Shown here in pieces: positions 1-6,639 of a DNA stretch of 8,073 nucleotides. The position numbers and the translations under genes were made by a program. Source of the stretch: Caulobacteraceae bacterium (lineage in GTDB: Bacteria > Pseudomonadota > Alphaproteobacteria > Caulobacterales > Caulobacteraceae); assembly GCA_947456005.1 (NCBI GenBank), contig CANGRP010000120.1:1-8073 (forward strand). The letters run 5' to 3'. Numbering within the stretch: the stretch's first letter is position 1; each line of letters begins with the position of its first letter. The notes under the pieces are model-generated. The model was given only the letters and a program-made list of their open reading frames with translations. It did not search any database and was not told the DNA's origin.

Positions 1-73
1 CGATCACGCCGACCAGGAAGAGATTGAGGGCGAGGGACAGGAAGAGCGCCGTCGGCAGGAGGGAGATTCTCAA
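1..73 (-). CDS. Partial gene: N-terminal membrane anchor, probable periplasmic (heavy-metal) sensor, cut by window edge
   Basis: Directly after the anti-sigma-like gene, a frame opens with TTG (73-71) whose last two bases are the first two of the upstream TGA stop, giving a 4-base TTGA overlap. It stays open to the window edge and reads MRISLLPTALFLSLALNLFL followed by VGVI. This is a short basic N-terminus followed at once by an uninterrupted hydrophobic helix. Such a start is typical of the signal-anchored periplasmic heavy-metal sensor/resistance family (CnrX-like), whose members often sit beside ECF sigma and anti-sigma genes; that family assignment is inference from 24 residues plus context. 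A purine-rich stretch (GAGGCGGA) lies 10-17 bases upstream of the TTG. No in-frame ATG or GTG lies near the N-terminus, so the TTG start is inferred. It could instead be another small exported or membrane protein. That a gene exists here is fairly likely; its function is uncertain. Confidence 0.5.
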   Translation of the reverse strand, partial: MRISLLPTALFLSLALNLFLVGVI

Positions 74-576
74 GCGCCGACGTCCGCCTCTGGATCCGCA
101 AGGGGCGGCTCCCAGTCCGCAAGCACCTCGGCGAGGACCTCATCCGTCTGGCTTGAGGCGGCGGAAGACGCCGCCTCCTCGATCCGGGGAGAGGGCAAGG
201 GCGCGGGACCTGCAGTGGGCGTGGAAAGAAGAACGGGCGCGACGAGGATCCCCGCGAGGCAGGCGGCTGCAAGGCCGGCGCCGCCGCCGAGGGTCAGAAC
301 AAAGGCGCGGCGACGGGCGTGGCGCACCTGGGCGGGCGCCGGGATGAGCACCCTGTTGCGAAGGGCCTCCGCAGGCTCGGGTGTCCTCCAGGCCCCCAGG
401 AGGTCGTCGAGGGCGCGGGCGGCTTCCAGCACGGCGGCGCCGTCCCGGGGATTGCCGGCCAGCCAGGCTTCGGCGGAAGCCCGCTCGGCCTCCGGCCAGC
501 GCGAGAGATCGCCGCCGTAGGCCTCGGCGAGGTCGCGGAACCGCCCGGCCTCCATGGGTGCGCGGCCGACCGTCAT
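70..576 (-). CDS. Single-pass membrane protein, putative anti-sigma factor for the adjacent ECF sigma
   Basis: A 168-residue protein whose ATG (576-574) overlaps the sigma-factor stop in ATGA, implying translational coupling. An ATG at 555 (residue 8) is a possible alternative start. The N-terminal ~90 residues are soluble and acidic to neutral, with the motif AYGGDLSRWPEAER at about residues 19-32 followed by helical segments. A basic patch (RHARRR, 85-90) precedes one hydrophobic helix (about 91-117), then comes a Pro/Ala/Ser-rich tail of about 50 residues. By the positive-inside rule the N-terminus is cytoplasmic and the tail periplasmic, the layout expected of a transmembrane anti-sigma factor. 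I see no HxxxCxxC zinc anti-sigma motif, and the N-terminal domain has no cysteine or conventional RseA/CnrY signature that I can recognise. The GGD-x-x-RWP N-terminus is something I associate with uncharacterised alphaproteobacterial proteins encoded beside ECF sigma genes. The anti-sigma role rests on position and topology and is not proven by sequence. Confidence 0.75.
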   Translation of the reverse strand: MTVGRAPMEAGRFRDLAEAYGGDLSRWPEAERASAEAWLAGNPRDGAAVLEAARALDDLLGAWRTPEPAEALRNRVLIPAPAQVRHARRRAFVLTLGGGAGLAAACLAGILVAPVLLSTPTAGPAPLPSPRIEEAASSAASSQTDEVLAEVLADWEPPLADPEADVGA

Positions 577-1187
577 GGAACCAGGTCCGACAGGGCGGCG
601 CGCAGGGCGCGGCGACCCCGGGAGAGGAGGCTCTCCAGCGCCTCGACGCTGACGCCAAGGACCTGGGCGGCCTCGATATTGCCGAGGTCCTGGTAGTGGC
701 ACAGCACCACGGCCTCGCGCTGGCGGGGCGGCAGGGTCGCCATGGCGGCGGCGACCCGGTCGCCGACGTCCCGGGCCTCCAGACCCCGGTCCGGCGCAGG
801 GCCGGGATCCACGAGGGCGTCGAGGTCGGCGGCGTCGCCCGGACGTCGACGGCGCAGTCGGTCGCGGCAGAGGTTGACGGCTACCCTGTGCAACCAGGTG
901 TCGAACCTGGCTTCCCCGAACCGCCAGACGGGCGCCTGGCGCCAGGCTCGGATCAGGGACTCCTGCGCCACATCCTCGGCCTCTGAGGGGTCGCCCAGAA
1001 TGCGGGCGGCCAGGGCGGTCAGGCGAGGCAGCTTGCGGGCCGTCAGGGCGCGGACCGCCAGGACGTCGCCCTTCCCGATACGGCGCACGAGGTCGGCGTC
1101 AGGGTCATCGGGACGCGCCGAGGACGCCGGACGCGCGACGCCTGCAAAGGTTGCGAGACGCAGGGCGTCAGTTACCGGACGCAGCAC
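573..1187 (-). CDS. ECF-family RNA polymerase sigma factor
   Basis: A 204-residue extracytoplasmic-function sigma factor with only the two conserved domains. Sigma2 spans about residues 32-115, with the core-binding region 2.2 signature EDVAQESLIRAW (71-82) and region 2.3/2.4 FDTWLHRVAVNLCRDRLRRR (95-114), which opens and reads the -10 element. An acidic linker (about 116-143) leads to sigma4, about 144-198, with TLPPRQREAVVLCHYQDLGN (151-170) and the helix-turn-helix around 171-193 that reads the -35 element. The GTG at 1187 is the most upstream start in this frame and I see no ATG before the conserved core. It lies inside the end of the EF-hand gene (20-base overlap), and its Shine-Dalgarno is poor (AGAGA), which fits coupled translation. 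This start gives a roughly 28-residue N-terminal extension, somewhat long for an ECF factor. The stop overlaps the anti-sigma start. Target promoters cannot be read from the protein; autoregulation of this cluster is usual for the family but unproven here. Confidence 0.93.
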   Translation of the reverse strand: MLRPVTDALRLATFAGVARPASSARPDDPDADLVRRIGKGDVLAVRALTARKLPRLTALAARILGDPSEAEDVAQESLIRAWRQAPVWRFGEARFDTWLHRVAVNLCRDRLRRRRPGDAADLDALVDPGPAPDRGLEARDVGDRVAAAMATLPPRQREAVVLCHYQDLGNIEAAQVLGVSVEALESLLSRGRRALRAALSDLVP

Positions 1188-1605
1188 GTTGTCTCTGGCG
1201 CATGGCCGCCACCTCTGTCTTGTCCAGGGCGCCGTTCCGGTCGGAGTCGGCGGAATCGAAGCGTCGACGTGAGTTCGCCTCCATCTCGTTCCTGGACATC
1301 ACACCGTCGCCATTGGCATCGGTGGCGCGCCACCACTGGTCCATGGCCGCGGCCGCCCGCGCCCCGCCGAAGGTCCGGGCCATGCCGACGGCCTTGTCGA
1401 ACTCCTTGCGCGAGATCTGGCCGTTCTTGTCGGCATCGAGGGTGTCGAGCGTCCTCTCGACATTGGCCGACCGGTACTCGGCGAACAGGACCCGTCCGTC
1501 GCCGTTCTGGTCGAGCTTGGGCGGACCCATCTGGGCGGAAGCCGGGAGGGCGCAAAGGCTCGCCAGTCCCAGGACGGCGACAAAGGCGGTTCGGTTCAGG
1601 TGCAC
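1168..1605 (-). CDS. Secreted four-EF-hand calcium-binding protein
   Basis: A 145-residue exported protein. The GTG at 1605-1603 is chosen because a GGAG Shine-Dalgarno sits 8 bases upstream and because it yields a classic Sec signal peptide: NR near the start, hydrophobic core FVAVLGLASLCAL, predicted cleavage after PASA (residue 24). The frame is open further upstream, but that part overlaps glnE and is low-complexity Pro/Ala. The mature chain holds four complete 12-residue EF-hand loops starting at D32, D57, D96 and D120. Each has D/N at positions 1, 3 and 5, Gly at 6 and Glu at 12 (E43, E68, E107, E131). The spacing of 25, 39 and 24 residues indicates two paired EF lobes joined by an Ala-rich helix. 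Ca2+ binding in the periplasm is the family expectation. The 3' end overlaps the sigma gene by 20 bases, so it probably belongs to the sigma/anti-sigma operon, perhaps as a target or signal component. The function is otherwise unknown. Confidence 0.9.
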   Translation of the reverse strand: MHLNRTAFVAVLGLASLCALPASAQMGPPKLDQNGDGRVLFAEYRSANVERTLDTLDADKNGQISRKEFDKAVGMARTFGGARAAAAMDQWWRATDANGDGVMSRNEMEANSRRRFDSADSDRNGALDKTEVAAMRQRQRAASGN

Positions 1606-1660
1606 AGGAAGGACTCCGGCTGACTCTTGTCTAACGAAGTGATCCGGAAATTCCGGCGTT
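1606..1660 (-). promoter_or_regulatory. Only real intergenic gap; candidate promoter/operator with a 13-base palindrome
   Basis: This gap between the glnE stop and the EF-hand start contains a perfect 6-base inverted repeat around one central base, CCGGAAATTCCGG on the plus strand (1644-1656). On the minus strand it places GGAAT 14 bases before CGTTAG-type sequence (GTT at 1634-1632), which resembles the GGAA...GTT element pair of ECF/EcfG-type promoters. The usual spacing is about 16-17, so the match is imperfect. The distances downstream would leave a short leader containing the Shine-Dalgarno. A one-base loop and the lack of a following T run argue against a terminator. Promoter function here is inference. 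Confidence 0.3.
1614..1617 (-). promoter_or_regulatory. Ribosome binding site deciding the GTG start of the EF-hand gene
   Basis: On the minus strand GGAG lies 8 bases before the GTG at 1605. It is the best Shine-Dalgarno match in the 55-base gap, and it supports this start over the in-frame ATG at 1803, which would bury the signal peptide behind 66 extra residues overlapping glnE. Confidence 0.6.
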
Positions 1661-4534
1661 TCAAGGGCGAACCAGGCGATCAAAGGCCTGAAGGGCGGTC
1701 TTCCGGGCCCGGGTGAGGCGGGCGGAAAGGCTGCGGAAGTCGCGGGCCCCGCCCGCCCGGGCGAGCTTTCGGCGGAAGGCCTCGGGTTGGTCGGCAGGGT
1801 CATCGCCGTCGCCCAGCGCCAGGCGGAGCATCTGGGTCAGGTTCTGCTGCAGGGTCCAGGCCTCCAGGAGGGGTCCCACCGAGCCGGCCAGTCCCGCGGC
1901 CGCCAGGGCCTCCAGGGCGTCGGCGGTCCCGGCCCGAAGCGGGCCGCCGCCGGGCGCGTGGGCAAGCTGGAGGAACTGGGCGGCGAACTCGATGTCCACC
2001 AGCCCGCCGGGCGCAAGCTTCATGTCCCAGAGGCCTGAGGCGGGCTTTTCCTGTGCGATGAGGGCGCGCATTTCGCGCACGTCGCGGGCGAGGACGCCGG
2101 CGTCCCTGGGCTGGCGCAGGGCCGACTCGATGGCGAGGTCCACGTACGCGGCGAAGGCCGGCGCGTTGGACCAGACCACCCGGGCCCGGGTCAGGGCCAT
2201 GAACTCCCAGGTCTCAGCCTCTGTCCGGTAGTAGTCGCCGAAGGTCGGAAAGGCGACCGCCACGGGCCCCTTGGCCCCGGATGGCCGAAGCCGCATGTCG
2301 ACCTCGTAGAGCTCTCCCTCCGAGGTCGGCAGGGACAGGGCCGCCACCAGCCTCTGGGTGAAGCGGGCGTAGAACACCTCCGCCGGCCATCCTTTCAGGC
2401 CCGAAAGCGCCTCAGGGTCGGCGGCCCGGTGAAGGGTCATGAGATCAAGGTCCGAGCCTGCGCTCATCTCCCGGGACCCGCACTTCCCCAGGGCCACCAC
2501 GGCCACCTGGCCGTCGAAGGCGCCGCCGATCCGGGTCGCCTCGGCGAGGGCGGCGGGGGCCAGGGCCTCGATGCAGGCGTCGGCAAGGCCTGCAAAGGCG
2601 TGCCCCGCCGCCTCGGCGCCTGCGGACCCGCTCATCACCTGCACGCCGACCCGGAAGGCCTGTTCGCGGTGCTGGCGACGGACGGTGTCCATGGCGGCCT
2701 CGAAATCCCCGGCGCCGGCGACCGCGCGCTGCAGGGCCTGACGGTCCTCCTCGGGATCGATGGCGCCAAAGAAGGCGGGGTCCAGCATGGCGTCGAGGGC
2801 GGCGGGGCGCCGGGCCAGGGTGTCGGCCAGCCGGGGCGCAAAGGCCATGACCTCGACGATCAGCTCGAAGAGGGCCGGCTGGGCGAGGAAGAGGGACTGG
2901 AGCTGCACCCCGCTGGACAGGCGCGAGAAGAAGGCCCCGAAGCGCAGGAAGGCGGCGTCCGGGGCGCCGGCGGCGTGGGCGGCCTCCAGCAGGCGGGGCG
3001 CCAGGCGCGTGAAAAGCTCCCGGCCACGCTCGGACCGGGTGGCGGCGATATGGCCGTGGTGCCAGGACCGGATGGTCTGGGAGACCTGGGCCGGTTGGCT
3101 GAACCCCATCCGGGAAAGCGTCTTCAGGGTCTCGGGGTCATCCTCCACCCCAGTGAAGATCAGGCTGCCAAACCGGGAGGATAGTGGCTCCTCACCCGGG
3201 AAGAGCTCCCCGTAACGGTGGTTCACCGTGCGCAGGATCCGCTCCACCCAGGCGTCGAAGCTGCGCAGCCGGTCATGGCCGGACAGGGCGGCCACCCGAC
3301 GGCGCTCGGCGTCGGATTCCGGAAGCCGATGGGTCTGCTCGTCCGCCAGCATCTGGACCCGGTGCTCCAGGGCCCGAAGGCGATGGTAGGCCTCGGTCAG
3401 GTCATCCCGCGCCTGTGCGGACACATGCCCCGCCTCGGTAAGGGCGGCGAGGGCCTCAAGGGTGCGGGAGCTGCGCAGGTCGGCTTGCCGACCGCCGAGG
3501 ATGAGCTGCTGGGTCTGGACGTAGAACTCGATTTCACGGATGCCGCCGCGCCCCAGCTTGAGATCGGCGCCGCGGGCCGAGAGGCGGTCATCGACCTTGT
3601 GGATATGAATCTGGCGCTTGATCGAGTGGATGTCGGCAATGGCGCCGAAGTCGAGGTTCCGACGCCAGATGAAGGGCTCGAGCTCGGCCAGGAAGGCCCG
3701 TGCGCGGGGAAGGTCGCCGGCGCAGGCCCTGGCCTTGATGAAGGCCGCCCGCTCCCAGTTCTGGCCGACGCTTTCATAGTAGTCGAGGGCGGCGGCCGCG
3801 GAGACCGCAGGAGGGGTGGAGCGCGGGTCCGGCCGCAGCCGGAGGTCGATCCGGAAGACGTAGCCGTCGGGGGTCCGCTCCTGCATGAGCTCGGTGATGC
3901 GGTGCGTCAGGCGAACGGCGAAGGCCTGGGGCTCGATCCCCTCGGCGAGGGGCAGGACCTCGGGCTCGAAGAAGATCGAGATGTCGATGTCGCTGGAATA
4001 GTTCAGCTCGAAGGCGCCGTGCTTGCCCATGGCGATGCAGTAGAAGCCGGGAACCGGGCCGGCCCCGGGGTCGGCGGAGGGGCGGAGGCGCCCGGCGGCG
4101 ACCTCGGCTGAAGCGGCGGAGGCGAGGGCGGAGGCCAGGGCCGCATCAGCGAACCGCGCCAGGGCGCCGGTGACCTGGTCCAGGTCCCAGACCCCGCCGA
4201 GGTCGGCCAGGGCGGTCAGGAGATGCGCCTCGGCCTTGAGCCGGCGAAGCGCCGGGGCGGCGACCTCCGGAGCGGCGCCCGCGAGGGCGTGGGTCCGTTC
4301 CAGTATGTCCTCGAGCCGGAGGTCAGGGTCCGCGTCGAGGAGGCTGGAAAGGCGGGCCGGGTCGCGGCGGACCAGTCCCGCCAGGTAGGCGGACGCGCCA
4401 AAGACGGGGGCGAGGGCCTCCCGCTCCGACGGGGAGAGGGCGTGCTGGGAGGTTAGGACGTCGAGGAGGCGTTCGGCCGGCCGGGCGTCCACGACCGGGC
4501 CGCAGGGACGGAGCCTGTCGCCCAGCCGGGTCAT
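1661..4534 (-). CDS. glnE: Bifunctional glutamine synthetase adenylyltransferase / adenylyl-removing enzyme
   Basis: A 957-residue cytoplasmic GlnE, close to the 946 residues of the E. coli enzyme. It attaches AMP to, and phosphorolytically removes AMP from, a tyrosine of glutamine synthetase, and is directed by PII-type signalling proteins and glutamine. Two nucleotidyltransferase domains are visible. The N-terminal one (deadenylylation) has FELNYSSDIDISIFFEPE with metal-binding D182 and D184 and a third acidic site at D230 (FRIDLRLRPDP), then the conserved LGRGGIREIEFYVQTQQLIL (327-346). The C-terminal one (adenylylation) has GKCGSREMSAGSDLDL with D695 and D697 and a third acidic residue D746 (YEVDMRLRPSG), then KLAPGGLVDIEFAAQFLQLA (839-858). 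Both active sites look intact. The ATG (4534-4532) overlaps the histidine-kinase stop in ATGA, implying translational coupling to an envelope two-component operon. The stop is followed by a 55-base gap. Confidence 0.97.
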   Translation of the reverse strand: MTRLGDRLRPCGPVVDARPAERLLDVLTSQHALSPSEREALAPVFGASAYLAGLVRRDPARLSSLLDADPDLRLEDILERTHALAGAAPEVAAPALRRLKAEAHLLTALADLGGVWDLDQVTGALARFADAALASALASAASAEVAAGRLRPSADPGAGPVPGFYCIAMGKHGAFELNYSSDIDISIFFEPEVLPLAEGIEPQAFAVRLTHRITELMQERTPDGYVFRIDLRLRPDPRSTPPAVSAAAALDYYESVGQNWERAAFIKARACAGDLPRARAFLAELEPFIWRRNLDFGAIADIHSIKRQIHIHKVDDRLSARGADLKLGRGGIREIEFYVQTQQLILGGRQADLRSSRTLEALAALTEAGHVSAQARDDLTEAYHRLRALEHRVQMLADEQTHRLPESDAERRRVAALSGHDRLRSFDAWVERILRTVNHRYGELFPGEEPLSSRFGSLIFTGVEDDPETLKTLSRMGFSQPAQVSQTIRSWHHGHIAATRSERGRELFTRLAPRLLEAAHAAGAPDAAFLRFGAFFSRLSSGVQLQSLFLAQPALFELIVEVMAFAPRLADTLARRPAALDAMLDPAFFGAIDPEEDRQALQRAVAGAGDFEAAMDTVRRQHREQAFRVGVQVMSGSAGAEAAGHAFAGLADACIEALAPAALAEATRIGGAFDGQVAVVALGKCGSREMSAGSDLDLMTLHRAADPEALSGLKGWPAEVFYARFTQRLVAALSLPTSEGELYEVDMRLRPSGAKGPVAVAFPTFGDYYRTEAETWEFMALTRARVVWSNAPAFAAYVDLAIESALRQPRDAGVLARDVREMRALIAQEKPASGLWDMKLAPGGLVDIEFAAQFLQLAHAPGGGPLRAGTADALEALAAAGLAGSVGPLLEAWTLQQNLTQMLRLALGDGDDPADQPEAFRRKLARAGGARDFRSLSARLTRARKTALQAFDRLVRP

Positions 4535-5961
4535 GCGACCTCAGGAAGGATCAGGGCCGCCCGAAGGCCGGGTCCGGAACCGTCGTAGGCGCCCGGGCCC
4601 TCCCCCAGTTCCAGGCGACCGCCGTGGGCCTGGGCGACGGCGGCGACAAGGGACAGTCCAAGGCCGGCCCCCGGCAGGTTGCGGCTGTTCTCGAGACGCA
4701 CGAACCGATCCACCACCCGGCGCCGGTCGGGGTGAGGGACGCCGGGGCCCGTATCGGTGACGGAGATCTCTGTGTCTCCGGAAGCCCGCCGCCGCAGCCG
4801 GACCATGACCGCGCCTCCTGCCGGCGTGTACTTGACGGCGTTGTCCACCAGGTTGGCCAGGGCCTGGGCCAGGAAGGCCGGATTACCACGGACCGTCAGG
4901 CCGGCGGCGATGTCGCAGGCGATCTCCAGGCCCTTGTCCTCGCAAAGAGGGCCATAGAGCTCGGTCATGTCGCCCACCAGCCCGGCCGGGTCGAAGATCA
5001 CAGCGTTGGGAGCCTCGCCGGCCGCCTGGAGGCGGGAGATGGCCAGGACCGCGGAGAAGGTCCGCAGGACGCCATCGGTGTCATCCAGGGCCTGTCGCAG
5101 GGCCTGCCGGGAATCTCCGCGTCCCGCCTCCATGTCCAGGAGGGCGGACTCCAGGCGCGCCTTGAGCCGGGTCAGGGGCGAGCGGAGGTCATGGGCGATG
5201 GAATCGCCCGCATGCCGATGGGCCGACATGGACCGATCGAGGCGGTCGAGCATGTCGTTCAGGCCCTCGGCCAGCTGGTCCAGTTCGTCTCCGGCTCCAC
5301 GCACGGCGGCGCGGGCGGTGAGGTCGCCGTTCCGGGCGGCGGCCACCACATTGGTCAGGCCGGTCATGGCCCGGGTGAAGTTGCGGCTGACCAGCAGGCC
5401 TGCGGTGATGCCGAGCACGACCACCAGGGCCCCGGCGCCCCAGAGGCCCCGGACGAGGGTCACGATGAAGTTCTGGTCATCCCCGGTATCGGCGCCGACG
5501 AACAGAATGTCGCCGTTTGGCAACCGCTGCTGGTAGCCCCGGGCCGGAATCGACCGAGGCCGCCCGTCCTCGTCGAAACCGGACAGGCTGAACCGGATCC
5601 AGGTCGGCTCGCCTCCGAAGTCCTCCACCGGGCTCCGGGCCAGGGAGCCGGAGATCTTGCGGTTGTCGGGGGCCAGGAGCAGGTAGAGGAACCGACGCTC
5701 CCCGGCCATCCGGCTCACCAGCACGGTGTTCAGGGCCGAGGCGCCGGCGCGGTCATAGACCTCGACCAGGTTGTCGGCCTCCCGGCGGATCTCGGCGTCC
5801 GTCCGCCGGCGCGCCTCGCCGGTGGCCGCGATGTAGACATAGGCCATGAAGGCCGCGCCCGCGAAGGCGAAGAGGGCCAGGGACAGGAGTGTCAGGCGGA
5901 AGGGCGCGGCCCGGAAGAGGCGCAGGAGCCCCTCTGCGGGCGCATCCCGTTCGTCAGGCAT
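4531..5961 (-). CDS. Membrane sensor histidine kinase (HAMP-HisKA-HATPase), partner of the adjacent response regulator
   Basis: A 476-residue inner-membrane kinase from the ATG at 5961-5959. That start gives an 8-base overlap with the regulator stop; an in-frame start at 6009 would add 16 residues deep inside the regulator gene and is less likely. Order of parts: a short cytoplasmic N-terminus; TM1 about 22-45; a periplasmic sensor region about 46-172 of no family I recognise; TM2 about 173-192; HAMP about 190-245; a dimerisation/phosphoacceptor domain with H257 in SIAHDLRSPLTRLKAR; and an ATPase domain with N374 (LVDNAVKYTP), D403 (DTGPGVP) and the G2 box GAGLGLSLV (431-439). All catalytic boxes are present. 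It should autophosphorylate H257 and pass the phosphate to D51 of the regulator encoded just upstream. The signal is unknown; the protease gene at the head of the operon suggests envelope or protein-folding stress (inference). The stop overlaps glnE. Confidence 0.95.
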   Translation of the reverse strand: MPDERDAPAEGLLRLFRAAPFRLTLLSLALFAFAGAAFMAYVYIAATGEARRRTDAEIRREADNLVEVYDRAGASALNTVLVSRMAGERRFLYLLLAPDNRKISGSLARSPVEDFGGEPTWIRFSLSGFDEDGRPRSIPARGYQQRLPNGDILFVGADTGDDQNFIVTLVRGLWGAGALVVVLGITAGLLVSRNFTRAMTGLTNVVAAARNGDLTARAAVRGAGDELDQLAEGLNDMLDRLDRSMSAHRHAGDSIAHDLRSPLTRLKARLESALLDMEAGRGDSRQALRQALDDTDGVLRTFSAVLAISRLQAAGEAPNAVIFDPAGLVGDMTELYGPLCEDKGLEIACDIAAGLTVRGNPAFLAQALANLVDNAVKYTPAGGAVMVRLRRRASGDTEISVTDTGPGVPHPDRRRVVDRFVRLENSRNLPGAGLGLSLVAAVAQAHGGRLELGEGPGAYDGSGPGLRAALILPEVA

Positions 5962-6625
5962 CCAGCCGGTATCCCGCCCCGCGGATGGTCTCAAGCATGG
6001 GGTGGGCAAAGCCCTTGTCGATCTTGGACCGGAGGCGCGAGATGTGGACGTCGATGACGTTGGTCTGAGGGTCGAAGTGATACTCCCAGACCTTTTCGAG
6101 GAGCATGGTGCGTGTCACGGCCTGGCCGGCGTGGCGCATCAGGAACTCCAGGAGCTGGAACTCCCGCGGCTGGAGGTCGATCTCCCGGCCTGCGCGATGG
6201 ACCCGCCGGGCGATGAGGTCCATCTCCAGGTCCCCGACCCGCAGCTGGGTCAGCACCGACCCGGTTTCCCGGCGCCGGGAAAGGGCCTCGACCCGGGCGA
6301 TCAGCTCGGCGAAGGCGTAGGGCTTGACCAGATAGTCATCCGCCCCCGCCCTCAGGCCCGTGACCCTGTCCTCGATCTCGCCCAGGGCCGAGAGGAAGAG
6401 GACCGGCGTCTCGTCGCCATCCCGGCGGAGGGTCTCGACCAGGCCGACCCCGTCCAGGCACGGCATCATCCTGTCGATGATCATCACGTCGAACTCGCCC
6501 TCGCGGGCCGCCTCCAGGCCGGCGACCCCATCGTTGCGGATGACGCAGGCGTGTCCTGCGTCCGAAAGGCCGCGGGACATGACTTCCGCGCCGGAGACGT
6601 CGTCCTCGACGATCAGGATGTGCAT
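5954..6625 (-). CDS. OmpR/PhoB-family response regulator
   Basis: A 223-residue DNA-binding regulator. The receiver domain (about 1-115) has the acidic pocket E7/D8/D9 in MHILIVEDD, phosphoacceptor D51 in MIIDRMMP, S79 in LFLSA and K101 in LVKPY. The winged-helix effector (about 126-223) has the usual PhoB-type landmarks: LQPREFQLLEFLMRHAG, the recognition-helix region VIDVHISRLRSKID and the C-terminal hairpin TIRGAGYRL. I chose the ATG at 6625 because receiver domains start essentially at this residue and it leaves a 14-base gap to the protease stop. A TTG at 6643 overlapping the protease stop (TTGA) would add six residues (MSGAGA) and remains possible. The regulator is probably controlled by phosphorylation from the overlapping kinase gene. 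Its target genes are not visible, although autoregulation of the htrA-led operon is plausible. Confidence 0.96.
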   Translation of the reverse strand: MHILIVEDDVSGAEVMSRGLSDAGHACVIRNDGVAGLEAAREGEFDVMIIDRMMPCLDGVGLVETLRRDGDETPVLFLSALGEIEDRVTGLRAGADDYLVKPYAFAELIARVEALSRRRETGSVLTQLRVGDLEMDLIARRVHRAGREIDLQPREFQLLEFLMRHAGQAVTRTMLLEKVWEYHFDPQTNVIDVHISRLRSKIDKGFAHPMLETIRGAGYRLDA

Positions 6626-6639
6626 GGCCCCCGCCCCGC

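Noticed and set aside
577..702. N-terminal extension of the anti-sigma-like protein from 702
   Set aside because: It would overlap the sigma4 coding region by over 120 bases with Arg/Pro-rich sequence; the ATGA start at 576 fits the coupled layout.
1644..1656. Palindrome read as a glnE terminator
   Set aside because: The loop is a single base (or a 4-base stem with a 5-base loop) and no T run follows on the minus strand, so it is a poor factor-independent terminator.
1606..1803. N-terminal extension of the EF-hand protein from an ATG at 1803
   Set aside because: It overlaps glnE by over 140 bases and would put 66 Pro/Ala-rich residues before a clear signal peptide. The GTG at 1605 has a good Shine-Dalgarno.
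2429..4111. Several plus-strand open frames of 150-300 codons within glnE
   Set aside because: All are opposite intact GlnE domains, and their low-complexity Gly/Ala/Arg translations do not resemble proteins.
4624..6057. 477-codon open frame on the plus strand opposite the histidine kinase
   Set aside because: It is antisense to a kinase with every catalytic box. Its translation is Gly/Ala/Gln/His-rich without domains, as expected of a shadow frame in high-GC DNA.
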